DNA of 41,102 nucleotides, taken from the NCBI GenBank assembly GCA_030538085.1, contig JAUNUR010000023.1, forward strand, positions 1 to 41,102, written 5' to 3'. The position numbers and the translations under genes were made by a program. Each line of letters opens with the position of its first letter. Position 1 is the stretch's first letter. This DNA comes from Pseudomonadota bacterium (lineage in GTDB: Bacteria; Pseudomonadota; Gammaproteobacteria; Burkholderiales; Burkholderiaceae_C). Of this stretch, positions 27,544 to 35,871 are shown piece after piece. The notes under the pieces are model-generated. The model did no database searches. It had not been told where the DNA came from and worked only from the letters and a program-made list of their open reading frames with translations.

Positions 27544-28302
27544 ATGGATCCCCTTCTTGCCTTGGCCCTGCTCGCCGCCGCGGCGTTCGCCGCCGGCGTG
27601 CTGAACGCGATCGCGGGTGGCGGCACTTTCCTCACTTTTCCCGCACTGGTGTGGATAGGCGTGCCGCCCATCGCCGCCAACGCCACCAGCGCCTTCGCCG
27701 TGTGTCCTGGCTATATGGGCAGCGCGCTGGGCTTTCGTCAGGAGCTGGCGGCATTGCCGCGCGCGCTGCTGCTGCGCGAGGTCGTGCTGAGCGCGCTCGG
27801 CGGCGTGGCCGGCGCGCTGCTGCTGCTGGTCACGCCCGCCAAGGTCTTCGCCGGCGTGGTGCCCTGGCTGCTGCTGTTCGCCACCGTGCTGTTCGCGCTG
27901 GGCCCGCGCCTGGCACGCTGGGCCGGCGGCGAGCATGGCGGTGGCCTGGCCCGGTGGCGCGGCCTGGGCTTGCTGGCGGTGGCGGTATACGGCGGCTACT
28001 TCAATGGCGGCCTGGGCATTTTGCTGATGGCGCTGTACCTGCTGGTGGGCGAGCAGCGCCTGAACACCGTCAATGCGCTGAAGAACCTCAACTCCTTCGT
28101 GCTGTCGATGGTGTCGGTCATCGCCTTCGCCATCGGCGGGGCCATCGTCTGGAAGCCCGCGCTGCTGATGGCCGTGTTCGCCACCCTGGGCGGCTTCGCC
28201 GGCGCGCGACTGGCCCGACGCCTGCCGGTGCGCGTGGTTCGCGGCATCGTGATCGTGACGGGACTTGTCATGAGCGCCCTGTTTTTCGTGCGCATCTACT
28301 GA
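27544..28302 (+). CDS. TSUP (TauE/SafE, DUF81) family membrane transporter
   Basis: A 252-residue integral membrane protein with about seven or eight hydrophobic helices. The two family repeats are visible: VLNAIAGGGTFLTFPALVWIG near the N-terminus and VYGGYFNGGLGILLMALYLL near the middle. Both carry the Gly-rich loop typical of TSUP proteins, which export or import sulfite, sulfoacetate, taurine-related anions or other organic anions. It ends in two basic clusters and a final span. The substrate cannot be inferred: no sulfur-metabolism gene is adjacent. It likely shares a transcript with the NUDIX gene 16 bases upstream. Confidence 0.88.
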   Translation: MDPLLALALLAAAAFAAGVLNAIAGGGTFLTFPALVWIGVPPIAANATSAFAVCPGYMGSALGFRQELAALPRALLLREVVLSALGGVAGALLLLVTPAKVFAGVVPWLLLFATVLFALGPRLARWAGGEHGGGLARWRGLGLLAVAVYGGYFNGGLGILLMALYLLVGEQRLNTVNALKNLNSFVLSMVSVIAFAIGGAIVWKPALLMAVFATLGGFAGARLARRLPVRVVRGIVIVTGLVMSALFFVRIY

Positions 28303-28443
28303 ACTTCCCTAAGCAAAGTCTGCGCCCACGGCAGCTACAATTTTTTACAGCCTCTTGTACAAGCTGGCGCTGACGTGACTTGTCATGCAGTGCGGTCAGC
28401 GCGCGGACAGGCGCTTCAAGCAACAAATATGGAGACATACGCC

Positions 28444-29586
28444 ATGAAACACTTTCGTTACCACAGCTCGCGGCGTGCCGCGCTGACCGCCTTGGGTGGC
28501 CTGGGATTGCTGGCTTGCGCCGCCTTGCCGGTGCAGGCCCAAACACCCGCCACGCCAGTAAGAATCGGGTTGAGCGCCCCCCTCAGCGGCCCCATGGCGC
28601 CGGTGTTCGCCGGGGTGCTGGCCGGTCAGAAGCTGGCCGTCGAGGAACACAACCAGCGCGGGCGCGGCCAGCCCATCGAACTGGTGCTGCTGGACGACGG
28701 CTACGACCCCCGCCGCACGGCGGAGAACATCGGCAAGCTGATCGAGGAAAAAGTGGCGGCGGTGTTCGGCACCGTGGGCACGGCCCAAACCGTGGCCGCG
28801 CTGAAGATGCTGACGCCCGCGAAGATTCCGCTCATCGCCTCGTACACCGGCACGCCGGCACTGCGCACCGCCGACTTTCCGACCTACTTCACCACGCAGG
28901 CCAGCTACATGGACGAGTCGGCCCGCATCATCCGCCACCTGACCACCGTGCAGACCAGCCGCGTGGCGGTGCTTTACCAGGACGATGCCTTCGGCAGGTC
29001 GATGCTGCCCATGTTGCAAAAAGCCGCTGCCGACGCCGGCGCCGAGGTGGTAGCCACCCGCGTCATGGACGCCAGCGGCAAGGACGTTGGCCCCGCGGCC
29101 CAGGCCATCGCCGAGGCCAAACCGCAGTCCGTGGTGGTACTGGTGGCTGGGCCAGGCGTGGTGCCCGCCATCAAGGCACTGCGCCGCGTCGTGGCGGCGC
29201 CGCTGTACACCTATTCGCTGGCGATCAGCGCGGCCGCCATCCAGGCGCTGGGCGCCGACGCGGTGGGCCTGGCCGTGGTGCGTTCCACGCCGTATCCGTG
29301 GTCGGTCACGCAATCGCTGGCCAGGTCGTACACCGTGTTGGCCAAAAAGAACGAGCTGCCGGTCGACTACGACCATTACCTGGGCTACATCAACGGCCGG
29401 GTACTGGTCGAAGCGGTGCGCACCGCCGGCACCGACCCCAGCCCCGCCGCCATGGCGATCGCGATGGAAAAGCTGGGCCGGCTTGATCTGGGCGGCTACT
29501 CACTCAATTTCGGCCCCGACCGCCACCATGGCAGCAACTTCACCGAGATCACCTTCATCGGGCCGAGGGGACGCTTCGTTCGCTGA
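28444..29586 (+). CDS. Orphan LIV-type ABC transporter substrate-binding protein
   Basis: A 380-residue periplasmic binding protein with a signal peptide (basic start with an SSRRAAL stretch, hydrophobic core, cleavage near VQAQ, about residue 35). The mature protein starts [20 protein letters not shown], then shows [35 protein letters not shown] and the C-terminal [20 protein letters not shown], all typical of the LivK type I fold. ATG 28444 has a GGAGA ribosome binding site; an upstream frame from 28375 is not credible. No permease or ATPase gene is adjacent, so it may serve one of the two LIV-type systems elsewhere in the window or a distant one. Confidence 0.9.
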   Translation: MKHFRYHSSRRAALTALGGLGLLACAALPVQAQTPATPVRIGLSAPLSGPMAPVFAGVLAGQKLAVEEHNQRGRGQPIELVLLDDGYDPRRTAENIGKLIEEKVAAVFGTVGTAQTVAALKMLTPAKIPLIASYTGTPALRTADFPTYFTTQASYMDESARIIRHLTTVQTSRVAVLYQDDAFGRSMLPMLQKAAADAGAEVVATRVMDASGKDVGPAAQAIAEAKPQSVVVLVAGPGVVPAIKALRRVVAAPLYTYSLAISAAAIQALGADAVGLAVVRSTPYPWSVTQSLARSYTVLAKKNELPVDYDHYLGYINGRVLVEAVRTAGTDPSPAAMAIAMEKLGRLDLGGYSLNFGPDRHHGSNFTEITFIGPRGRFVR

Positions 29587-29627
29587 TACGCCCGGCACGG
29601 GCAAGGCGCGCTGCGGATAATCGGGGC

Positions 29628-30788
29628 ATGTCCCATCCGCAGCGCATCGTCGTCGGTCTGTCCGGCGGCGTCGATTCCGCCGTCACCGCCTGGCTGCTCA
29701 AGCAGGCCGGTCACGAGGTGGTCGGCATCTTCATGAAGAACTGGGAAGATGACGACGACAGCGAATACTGCTCGTCCAACGTCGATTTCGTGGACGCGGC
29801 GGCGGTGGCGGACGTGATCGGCATCGAGATCGAGCACGTCAACTTCGCGGCGGACTATCGTGACCGCGTGTTCGCGGAATTCCTGCGCGAGTATTCCGCT
29901 GGCCGCACGCCCAACCCCGACGTGCTGTGCAATGCCGAGATCAAGTTCAAGGCCTTTCTTGACCACGCCATGCGGCTGGGCGCGGAAAAAATCGCGACGG
30001 GGCATTACGCCCGCGTGCGATTCAACGAGGCATCGCGGCGCCACGAGCTGCTCAAGGGCCTTGATGCAACCAAGGACCAGAGCTATTTCCTGCACCGCCT
30101 GACGCAGGCACAGCTGGCCAAGACGGTCTTCCCCGTCGGCGAGCTGCACAAGACCGAAGTGCGCCGCATCGCGCAGGACATCGGCCTGCCGAATGCGAAA
30201 AAGAAGGATTCGACCGGCATCTGCTTCATCGGAGAACGACCGTTTCGCGAGTTTCTCAACCGCTACCTGCAAACGAAGCCCGGCCCGATCAAGGACGAGC
30301 GCGGACGCCGGATCGGCGAGCACGTGGGTCTGAGCTTCTACACGCTGGGCCAGCGCCAGGGCCTGGGAATAGGCGGCGTGAAGGAGAAAGGCGCACAACG
30401 CGGTGGTGGCGAGCACGCGCCCTGGTTCGTGGCCCGCAAGGACATGGCGACCAACACATTGTTCGCCGTGCAGGGACACGACCACCCGTGGCTGCTGTCA
30501 CACGAGTTGGTGTTCGACGACGCTGCCTGGACGGCCGGCGAGGCGCCCGCGCCCGGCACCTACGCCGCCAAGACACGCTACCGCCAGCAGGATGCGGCCT
30601 GCACGCTGATCACTGGTGGCGCTGGCACGGCGTCCGGCGGCTTTCGCCTGCGCTTTGCCGATGCGCAATGGGCCGTCACGCCGGGGCAAAGCGCGGTGCT
30701 GTACGACGGCGAGGTCTGTCTGGGCGGCGGGGTCATCGCGTCGGCCGACACATTGACGACACCGACCGCGCCGGCGGACGCCGCATGA
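29628..30788 (+). CDS. mnmA: tRNA-specific 2-thiouridylase MnmA
   Basis: A 386-residue enzyme that thiolates U34 of the Lys, Glu and Gln tRNAs, using ATP and sulfur relayed from IscS via Tus proteins. The PP-loop is [16 protein letters not shown] (Ser12-Gly-Gly-Val-Asp16-Ser). The catalytic cysteines are Cys101 in [13 protein letters not shown] and Cys199 in [15 protein letters not shown]. The C-terminal beta-barrel includes [10 protein letters not shown]. Length is slightly above E. coli MnmA because of an insert after [11 protein letters not shown]. The stop codon (30786-30788) lies within the first bases of a family B repeat. Confidence 0.97.
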   Translation: MSHPQRIVVGLSGGVDSAVTAWLLKQAGHEVVGIFMKNWEDDDDSEYCSSNVDFVDAAAVADVIGIEIEHVNFAADYRDRVFAEFLREYSAGRTPNPDVLCNAEIKFKAFLDHAMRLGAEKIATGHYARVRFNEASRRHELLKGLDATKDQSYFLHRLTQAQLAKTVFPVGELHKTEVRRIAQDIGLPNAKKKDSTGICFIGERPFREFLNRYLQTKPGPIKDERGRRIGEHVGLSFYTLGQRQGLGIGGVKEKGAQRGGGEHAPWFVARKDMATNTLFAVQGHDHPWLLSHELVFDDAAWTAGEAPAPGTYAAKTRYRQQDAACTLITGGAGTASGGFRLRFADAQWAVTPGQSAVLYDGEVCLGGGVIASADTLTTPTAPADAA

Positions 30789-30886
30789 CGAATGACAGAT
30801 AACTTCGCTGCGCTGCAATGACCAATGGCGCATTTGTCATTTGTCATTTGTCATGCGGCGCCAGCCGCGGTCATACGTCATCGTTT
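30786..30886. repeat. Family B repeat (TGAC-module), copy 2
   Basis: In inverted orientation relative to the copy at 17816-17919. On the minus strand both contain AAAACGATGAC, GACCGCGGCTGGCGCCGCAT and GCAGCGAAG, with TGACAAATGAC direct repeats between. Here ATGACAA is present three times in tandem. The element lies between convergent genes, and the stop codons of mnmA (30786-30788) and the Crp/Fnr gene (30878-30880) both fall inside it. Confidence 0.7.
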
Positions 30887-31621
30887 TGTGCGCGAAACGG
30901 TGTATGGCTTGTCCGCGAACGTCTGCCACCGCAGCGCCGGCAGATCCAGAATGCGCAGCCCGCCATATTCGATTTGCAGCAGGCCTTGCGCCGCCAGCAC
31001 TTTCAACGCCTCGTTCACGCGCTGGCGTGACAGGCCGACCAGGTAGGCCAACTCCTGCTGCGTGATGCGCAGCACCTCGCCCACGCCGGGAAACAGCACC
31101 GGATTGACCAGCGCGGCCAAGTTGCGCGCCACGCGCTGCTCGGGGCTGGGCGTGCGGTCGGCCTCGATGGTGCCGATGAACTGCGCCAGCCGCTCGTTCA
31201 GCTGATTCATCACGAAACGGTTGAAACCGATGGAGTGATCCAGCAGCCAGTGGAAGGTGTCCACCGGAAGCCCGGCCACCAGGCTGGTGCGCAACGCCTG
31301 GACGTTGTAGCGGTAAACCTCGCGCTTCATCACCGTGCCCTCGCCGAACCAGCCGCCGGGCGTGAGCCCGGAGTAGGTGATGGTGTGCCCTTGCGCGGTG
31401 TCGGTGCTCATTTTCAGCAGGCCATCCACCACGCCGAACCAGTAGGTGGCGGACGCGCCCATGCGGCAGATCAGATCGCCGGGCTCGGCCTCGCCGATGC
31501 GCAGCTCGGGCTGCACGCGCTCACGCTCGGCCGCGCCAAGATGCGGCAGCCACGGCACACCCGCCAACTCCTCTTCCGTGAGCAGGCGGCGGCGTTCGTG
31601 CAGGCTGGGGGCAACGGTCAT
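30878..31621 (-). CDS. Crp/Fnr-family transcriptional regulator
   Basis: A 247-residue regulator. The N-terminal cyclic-nucleotide-binding-like beta-roll spans about residues 30-150 (PGDLICRMGASATYWFGVVD, GGWFGEGTVMKREVYRYNVQ). It lacks the N-terminal Cys cluster of Fnr, so it is not an obvious Fe-S oxygen sensor. The C-terminal winged helix-turn-helix reads ITQQELAYLVGLSRQRVNEA at about residues 189-208. It is divergent from the acyl-CoA synthetase/ABC operon, with a perfect palindrome (31654-31669) in the shared 135-base promoter region, so it probably controls that operon. The last codons (RTKR) overlap a family B repeat. The effector is unknown. Confidence 0.92.
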   Translation of the reverse strand: MTVAPSLHERRRLLTEEELAGVPWLPHLGAAERERVQPELRIGEAEPGDLICRMGASATYWFGVVDGLLKMSTDTAQGHTITYSGLTPGGWFGEGTVMKREVYRYNVQALRTSLVAGLPVDTFHWLLDHSIGFNRFVMNQLNERLAQFIGTIEADRTPSPEQRVARNLAALVNPVLFPGVGEVLRITQQELAYLVGLSRQRVNEALKVLAAQGLLQIEYGGLRILDLPALRWQTFADKPYTVSRTKR

Positions 31622-31653
31622 AGGGGAAAAACCTGAGCGTTTTGCCCCTCAAT

Positions 31654-31669
31654 TGTCGTTCAAACGACA
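31654..31669. promoter_or_regulatory. Perfect palindrome in the divergent regulator/operon promoter, candidate operator
   Basis: TGTCGTT-CA-AACGACA is a 16-bp perfect inverted repeat with a two-base centre. It is 33 bases from the start of the Crp/Fnr gene and 88 bases from the operon start, and is the best candidate binding site of that regulator. The half-site TGTCG/CGACA also occurs, with closer spacing, in the palindrome upstream of bphO (12975-12992). Confidence 0.5.
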
Positions 31670-31756
31670 GCTTGGCGTCAAAGTCCCGCCGTACTATTCA
31701 TCCATATTCAGCGTCCCGGCCAAGCATCGGGGCACAGTGAAAGGAGACAACGCCTC

Positions 31757-33691
31757 ATGGTGACCACTTTTCCCCGCCTGCTGCAAAAGCACGCCAGTGC
31801 CCGTCCGCAAGACCCGGCGCTGCGCGAGAAGGAATATGGCATCTGGCAGACCTGGAGTTGGCAGCGCGCGCAGGCCGACGTGCGGGCCATGGCCTGCGGG
31901 CTGGCGGCGCTGGGTTTCACGCCGGGGCAGAACCTCGCCATCGTAGGCGACAACCGCCCGCACCTGTACCTGATGTTCATCGCCGTGCAGGCGCTGCGCG
32001 GCGTGCCGGTGCCGATGTACCAGGACGCCGTGGCGGCCGAGATGGCCTTCGTGCTGGAAGACGCCGAGGTGCACTTCGCCTTCGCCGAGAACCAAGAACA
32101 GGTCGACAAGATGCTGGAGCTGCGCGAGTCTGTGCCCGGCCTCACGCACATCATCTACGACGACCCGCGCGGCATGCGCAATTACACGCAGCCGGGGCTT
32201 GTCAGCGTCGACGAGCTGATGGCGCTGGGCCGCCAGCACGACGAGGCGCACCCGCAACTGTTCGACGAAGCGGTGGCGCAGGTGCAACCCGATGACGTGG
32301 CGGTGATCCTCTACACCTCGGGCACCACCGGCCGGCCCAAGGGCGTGTGCCAGACCCATGCCGCCTTCATTGGTTCGGCCGAGGGTGGCGTGGTGACCGA
32401 CGGTCTCACGGCCCGCGACGACGTGCTGTCCTACCTGCCGCCGGCCTGGGTGGGCGACTTCCTGTTCTCGGTGGCGCAGTGGCTGGTGGCGGGCTTCACC
32501 ATCAACTGCCCCGAGTCGAGCGACACGGTGAACATCGACATGCGCGAGATTGGGCCGACCTACTACTTCGCGCCGCCGCGCGTGTTCGAGGGCATGCTGA
32601 CCTCGGTGTCGATCCGCATGGAAGACGCGGCGCGCATCAAGCAGTGGATGCACCGCAAGTTCATGGACGTGGCCACGCGCGTGGGCTCCGACGTGCTCGA
32701 TGGCAAGCCGGTGGGCGCCGCCGACCGGCTGATGTACGCGCTGGGCAACTTTCTGGTCTACGGGCCGCTGAAGAACGCCATGGGCCTGTCGCGCATCCGC
32801 GTGGCCTACACGGCGGGCGCGGCCATCGGGCCGGAGCTGTTCCGCTTCTTCCGCTCGATCGGCGTCAACCTCAAGCAGCTCTACGGCCAGACCGAGACCT
32901 GCGCCTATGTCTGCATCCAGAAGAACGGCCAGGTCAAGCTCAACAGCGTGGGCCAGGCGGCACCCGGCATCGAACTGAAGATCGCCGACAACGGCGAGGT
33001 GCTGGTCAAGGGCGTGTCGGTGCTCAAGGAGTACTACAAGCGCCCCGACGCCACGGCCGAGGTGATCGACGAGAACGGCTACTTCAAGACGGGCGACGCG
33101 GGCGTGCTCGACCCCGATGGTCACCTGATCATCATCGACCGCGCCAAGGACGTGGGCAAGATGGCCAGCGGCGCCATGTTCGCGCCCAACTACATCGAGA
33201 ACAAGCTCAAGTTCTTCCCGCAGATCAAGGAGGCCGTGTGCTTCGGCCACGAGAAGGACAAGGTCTGCGCCTTCATCAACATCGACTTCGAGGCCGTGGG
33301 CAACTGGGCCGAGCGGCAGGGGCTGCCGTATGCGGGCTACGTCGATCTGGCGGGCAAGCCCGAGGTGCTGACGATGATGAAGGACTGCGTCGAGAAGGTG
33401 AACGCGGATCTCGCCAGCGAGCCCGGCATGGCCGACACGCAGGTGCACCGCTTCCTGGTGCTGCACAAGGAACTGGACCCGGACGACGACGAACTGACCC
33501 GCACCCGCAAGGTGCGCCGTGGCTTCATCGCCGAGAAGTACGGCGTGCTGATCGACGCGCTGTACACGGGCAAGGCCGAGCAGTTCATCGAGACGGCGGT
33601 GAAGTTCGAGGACGGGCGGACTGGCAAGGTGTCGGCCAACCTCACCATCCTCGACGCCAAGACCTTTCCGTCCGTGAGGAGTGCCGCATGA
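31757..33691 (+). CDS. AMP-dependent acyl-CoA synthetase (long-chain/aryl-acid type)
   Basis: A 644-residue adenylate-forming ligase making an acyl-CoA from a carboxylic acid, ATP and CoA. The P-loop is YTSGTTGRPKG (186-196). Further motifs are LPPAWVGDFLFSVAQWLVAG, LKQLYGQTETCAYVCI, GYFKTGDAGVLDPDGHLIII and the hinge DRAKDVGKMASGAMFAPNYI. It belongs to the longer FadD15/bubblegum-like class (C-terminal TRKVRRGFIAEKYGVLIDAL) rather than the FadD type at 21950. ATG 31757 has a clear AAAGGAGA site. First gene of an operon with a full LIV-type ABC transporter and a second, PaaK-like ligase, suggesting uptake and CoA activation of the same acid; the acid is not identifiable from sequence. Confidence 0.92.
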   Translation: MVTTFPRLLQKHASARPQDPALREKEYGIWQTWSWQRAQADVRAMACGLAALGFTPGQNLAIVGDNRPHLYLMFIAVQALRGVPVPMYQDAVAAEMAFVLEDAEVHFAFAENQEQVDKMLELRESVPGLTHIIYDDPRGMRNYTQPGLVSVDELMALGRQHDEAHPQLFDEAVAQVQPDDVAVILYTSGTTGRPKGVCQTHAAFIGSAEGGVVTDGLTARDDVLSYLPPAWVGDFLFSVAQWLVAGFTINCPESSDTVNIDMREIGPTYYFAPPRVFEGMLTSVSIRMEDAARIKQWMHRKFMDVATRVGSDVLDGKPVGAADRLMYALGNFLVYGPLKNAMGLSRIRVAYTAGAAIGPELFRFFRSIGVNLKQLYGQTETCAYVCIQKNGQVKLNSVGQAAPGIELKIADNGEVLVKGVSVLKEYYKRPDATAEVIDENGYFKTGDAGVLDPDGHLIIIDRAKDVGKMASGAMFAPNYIENKLKFFPQIKEAVCFGHEKDKVCAFINIDFEAVGNWAERQGLPYAGYVDLAGKPEVLTMMKDCVEKVNADLASEPGMADTQVHRFLVLHKELDPDDDELTRTRKVRRGFIAEKYGVLIDALYTGKAEQFIETAVKFEDGRTGKVSANLTILDAKTFPSVRSAA

Positions 33692-33702
33692 AAAACATGC
33701 TC

Positions 33703-33808
33703 TCCCCCCTGAGCCGCTTCGCGCCTTCCCCCCTGAGGGGGGACACCGCCAGCGGCCGGGCCAAGCCCGCTCCGCGGCGGTCGCTGGCATGGCTTGCTCC
33801 GCAGCCTT
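33703..33808. repeat. Family A palindromic repeat, copy 3
   Basis: CCCCCCTGAGCCGCTTCGCG, then CTTCCCCCCTGAGGGGGGAC (six-pair C/G hairpin), GCCAGCGGCCGGGCCAAGCC, and GGCTTGCTCCGCAGCC. It fills the gap between the acyl-CoA synthetase and the LivG-like ATPase and ends 20 bases before the latter's start. Confidence 0.7.
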
Positions 33809-33827
33809 TGAACAGAGGAACTCAGAA

Positions 33828-34646
33828 ATGATGGCGATTTCCGAGCAAAGCCATGCCGAACTGAATACCAAGAAGATCGGCGATGTGATTCTGGACATCC
33901 AGAACATCAGCCTGCGCTTTGGCGGCGTGAAGGCGCTGACGGACATCAGCTTCAACGTGCGCGAGCACGAGATCCGCTCCATCATCGGCCCCAACGGCGC
34001 CGGCAAGTCGTCGATGCTGAACTGCATCAACGGCGTCTACACGCCCAGCGAGGGCAGCATCACCTTCCGCGGCCAGAAGTTCGCGCACATGAACTCGCGC
34101 CAGGTGGCCGAGATGGGCGTGGCACGCACCTTCCAGAACCTGGCGCTGTTCAAGGGCATGAGCGTGCTCGACAACATCATGTCGGGCCGCAACCTCAAGA
34201 TCAAGAGCAACATCCTGCTGCAGGCGCTGCGCATTGGCCCGGCCGAGCGCGAGGAGATCGCGCACCGCGAGGTGGTCGAACGCATCATCGACTTCCTCGA
34301 AATCCAGGCCTACCGCAAGACGCCCGTTGGGCAGTTGCCCTACGGCCTGCAAAAGCGCGTCGACCTGGGAAGAGCGCTGGCGATGGAGCCGCAGGTGCTG
34401 CTGCTCGACGAGCCGATGGCCGGCATGAACGTGGAAGAGAAGCAGGACATGAGCCGCTTCATCCTCGACGTGAACGACGAGTTCGGCACCACCATCGTGC
34501 TGATTGAGCACGACATGGGCGTGGTGATGGATATCAGCGACCGCGTGGTGGTGCTCGACTACGGCAAGAAGATCGGCGATGGCACGCCGGATGAAGTGCG
34601 CAGCAACGAAGACGTGATCCGGGCCTACCTGGGCACGTCGCATTGA
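33828..34646 (+). CDS. LIV-type ABC transporter ATP-binding protein (LivG-like)
   Basis: A 272-residue ATPase. Walker A is GPNGAGKSSM, followed by GVARTFQNLALFKGMSVLDN, a diverged signature LPYGLQKRVDLGRAL, Walker B VLLLDEPMAGMN and switch LIEHDMGVVMDISDRVVV. All catalytic residues are intact. The frame is open from 33681 through the upstream repeat, but ATG 33828 has an AGAGGAA site and gives the family N-terminus (a second ATG follows at once). It pairs with the LivF-like ATPase at 38655 and is separated from the LivH-like permease by an unusual palindromic array. Confidence 0.93.
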   Translation: MMAISEQSHAELNTKKIGDVILDIQNISLRFGGVKALTDISFNVREHEIRSIIGPNGAGKSSMLNCINGVYTPSEGSITFRGQKFAHMNSRQVAEMGVARTFQNLALFKGMSVLDNIMSGRNLKIKSNILLQALRIGPAEREEIAHREVVERIIDFLEIQAYRKTPVGQLPYGLQKRVDLGRALAMEPQVLLLDEPMAGMNVEEKQDMSRFILDVNDEFGTTIVLIEHDMGVVMDISDRVVVLDYGKKIGDGTPDEVRSNEDVIRAYLGTSH

Positions 34647-34651
34647 GGGTG

Positions 34652-34811
34652 ATGACAAATGACTGCTCGCTGCGCTCGCATGACCTCGCGCCTTCGGCGC
34701 ATCGATGACGCGGGCTTCGCCCGCATGATGGAATTCATGGCGCCAGCGGCGCCGTCATGGATGCCGCCACGCGGCGAAGTCATGCGAGCGCAGCGAGTGG
34801 TCATCTGTCAT
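34652..34811. repeat. Family B repeat array, copy 3: nested inverted repeat of TGAC-bounded hairpins
   Basis: The outer arms 34652-34684 and 34779-34811 are inverted complements over 33 bases with three mismatches. Between and within them, TGAC/GTCA tetranucleotides bound a series of small palindromes: CTCGCTGCGCTCGC, GCGCCTTCGGCGC, GCGGGCTTCGCCCGC and GGCGCCAGCGGCGCC. It fills the livG-livH gap 5 bases after the ATPase stop and ends 17 bases before the permease start. It encodes nothing convincing. Confidence 0.75.
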
Positions 34812-34828
34812 GGGCTGAGGACATAACC

Positions 34829-35758
34829 ATGGGCTTTTTTCTGGAAACACTGCTGGGCGGTCTGATGACCGGCATGCTGTATTCGCTGGTGGCGCTGGGC
34901 TTCGTGCTGATCTTCAAGGCCTCGGGCGTGTTCAACTTCGCCCAGGGGGCGATGGTGCTGTTCGCCGCGCTGGCGATGGCGCGCTTTTCGGAGTGGATTC
35001 CGGGCTGGCTTGGCATGACGCCGGGCGTGGTGACCATTCTGCTGTCGATCGTGGTCAGCATCCTCATCATGATCGTGGTGGCCTGGCTGGTCGAGCGGCT
35101 GGCGCTGCGGCACCTGGTCAACCAGGAACCCATCACGCTGCTGATGGCCACGCTGGGCATCGCCTACCTGCTGGATGGACTGGGGCCGATGATCTTCGGC
35201 AGCGCGGTCTACAGCATCGACGTCGGCATGCCCAAGGACCCGTTGTTCATCCTGAACAACGTGTTCGAAGGCGGCGTTCTGGTCAGCCAGGAAGACCTGT
35301 ACTCGGCCCTGATCGCCGCGGTGCTGGTGGCGGCGCTGACGCTGTTCTTCCAGAAGACCAAGACTGGCCGCGCCCTGCGCGCGGTGGCCGACGATCACCA
35401 GGCCGCGCAGTCCATCGGCATCCCGCTGGGCCGCATGTGGGTCATCGTGTGGTCGGTGGCGGGCGTGGTGGCGCTGGTGGTGGGCATCATCTGGGGCAGC
35501 AAGCTGGGCGTGCAGTTCTCGCTCTCGCTGGTGGCGCTGAAGGCGCTGCCGGTGGTGATTCTGGGTGGGCTCACCTCGCTGCCCGGCGCCATCATCGGCG
35601 GGCTGATCATCGGCGTGGGCGAGAAGCTGTCGGAGGTGTACCTCGGCCCCATGATCGGTGGCGGCATCGAAACCTGGTTTGCCTACGGCCTGGCGCTGGC
35701 CCTGCTGCTGGTGCGCCCCCAGGGCCTGTTCGGCGAAAAGATCATTGATCGCGTGTGA
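34829..35758 (+). CDS. LIV-type ABC transporter permease (LivH-like)
   Basis: A 309-residue inner-membrane permease with about eight spans. The family block MLYSLVALGFVLIFKASGVF plus NFAQGAMVLFAA is present, and the C-terminal LKALPVVILGGLTSLPGAII is the coupling region. ATG 34829 has a GAGGA site within the end of the preceding repeat. The frame is open from 34757, but that extension is repeat sequence. It forms the permease pair with the LivM-like gene at 35872. Confidence 0.92.
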   Translation: MGFFLETLLGGLMTGMLYSLVALGFVLIFKASGVFNFAQGAMVLFAALAMARFSEWIPGWLGMTPGVVTILLSIVVSILIMIVVAWLVERLALRHLVNQEPITLLMATLGIAYLLDGLGPMIFGSAVYSIDVGMPKDPLFILNNVFEGGVLVSQEDLYSALIAAVLVAALTLFFQKTKTGRALRAVADDHQAAQSIGIPLGRMWVIVWSVAGVVALVVGIIWGSKLGVQFSLSLVALKALPVVILGGLTSLPGAIIGGLIIGVGEKLSEVYLGPMIGGGIETWFAYGLALALLLVRPQGLFGEKIIDRV

Positions 35759-35795
35759 AGAAATTCCGCGTTGAACAAGAAAGACAGGAGCCAGC

Positions 35796-35858
35796 ATGTA
35801 CATGAATTCACGTGGTCCGTCGGTGCATTCACGCCCAACGCCCAACGCCCAACGCTGA
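35796..35858 (+). CDS. Possible 20-residue leader peptide between the permease genes
   Basis: ATG 35796 follows an ideal AGGAG (35786-35790) at five-base spacing and opens a 20-codon frame (MYMNSRGPSVHSRPTPNAQR) ending 13 bases before the LivM-like start. Its last third is encoded by a tandem heptamer ACGCCCA. The downstream permease itself has no good ribosome binding site, so its translation may depend on reading this frame. Alternatively an inserted repeat separated the original Shine-Dalgarno from the permease start and the frame is accidental. Confidence 0.3.
   Translation: MYMNSRGPSVHSRPTPNAQR
35831..35855 (+). repeat. Tandem heptamer repeat
   Basis: ACGCCCA occurs three times plus ACGC, directly upstream of the LivM-like permease. 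Copy number of such short tandem repeats can vary by slippage; a one-unit change would shift the frame of the short upstream ORF and the spacing to the permease start. Confidence 0.6.
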
Positions 35859-35871
35859 ACCGGATAACGCC

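Noticed and set aside
34652-34811. CRISPR array
   Set aside because: The repeated units are short palindromes of different sequence, with no constant repeat and variable spacers, and no cas genes.
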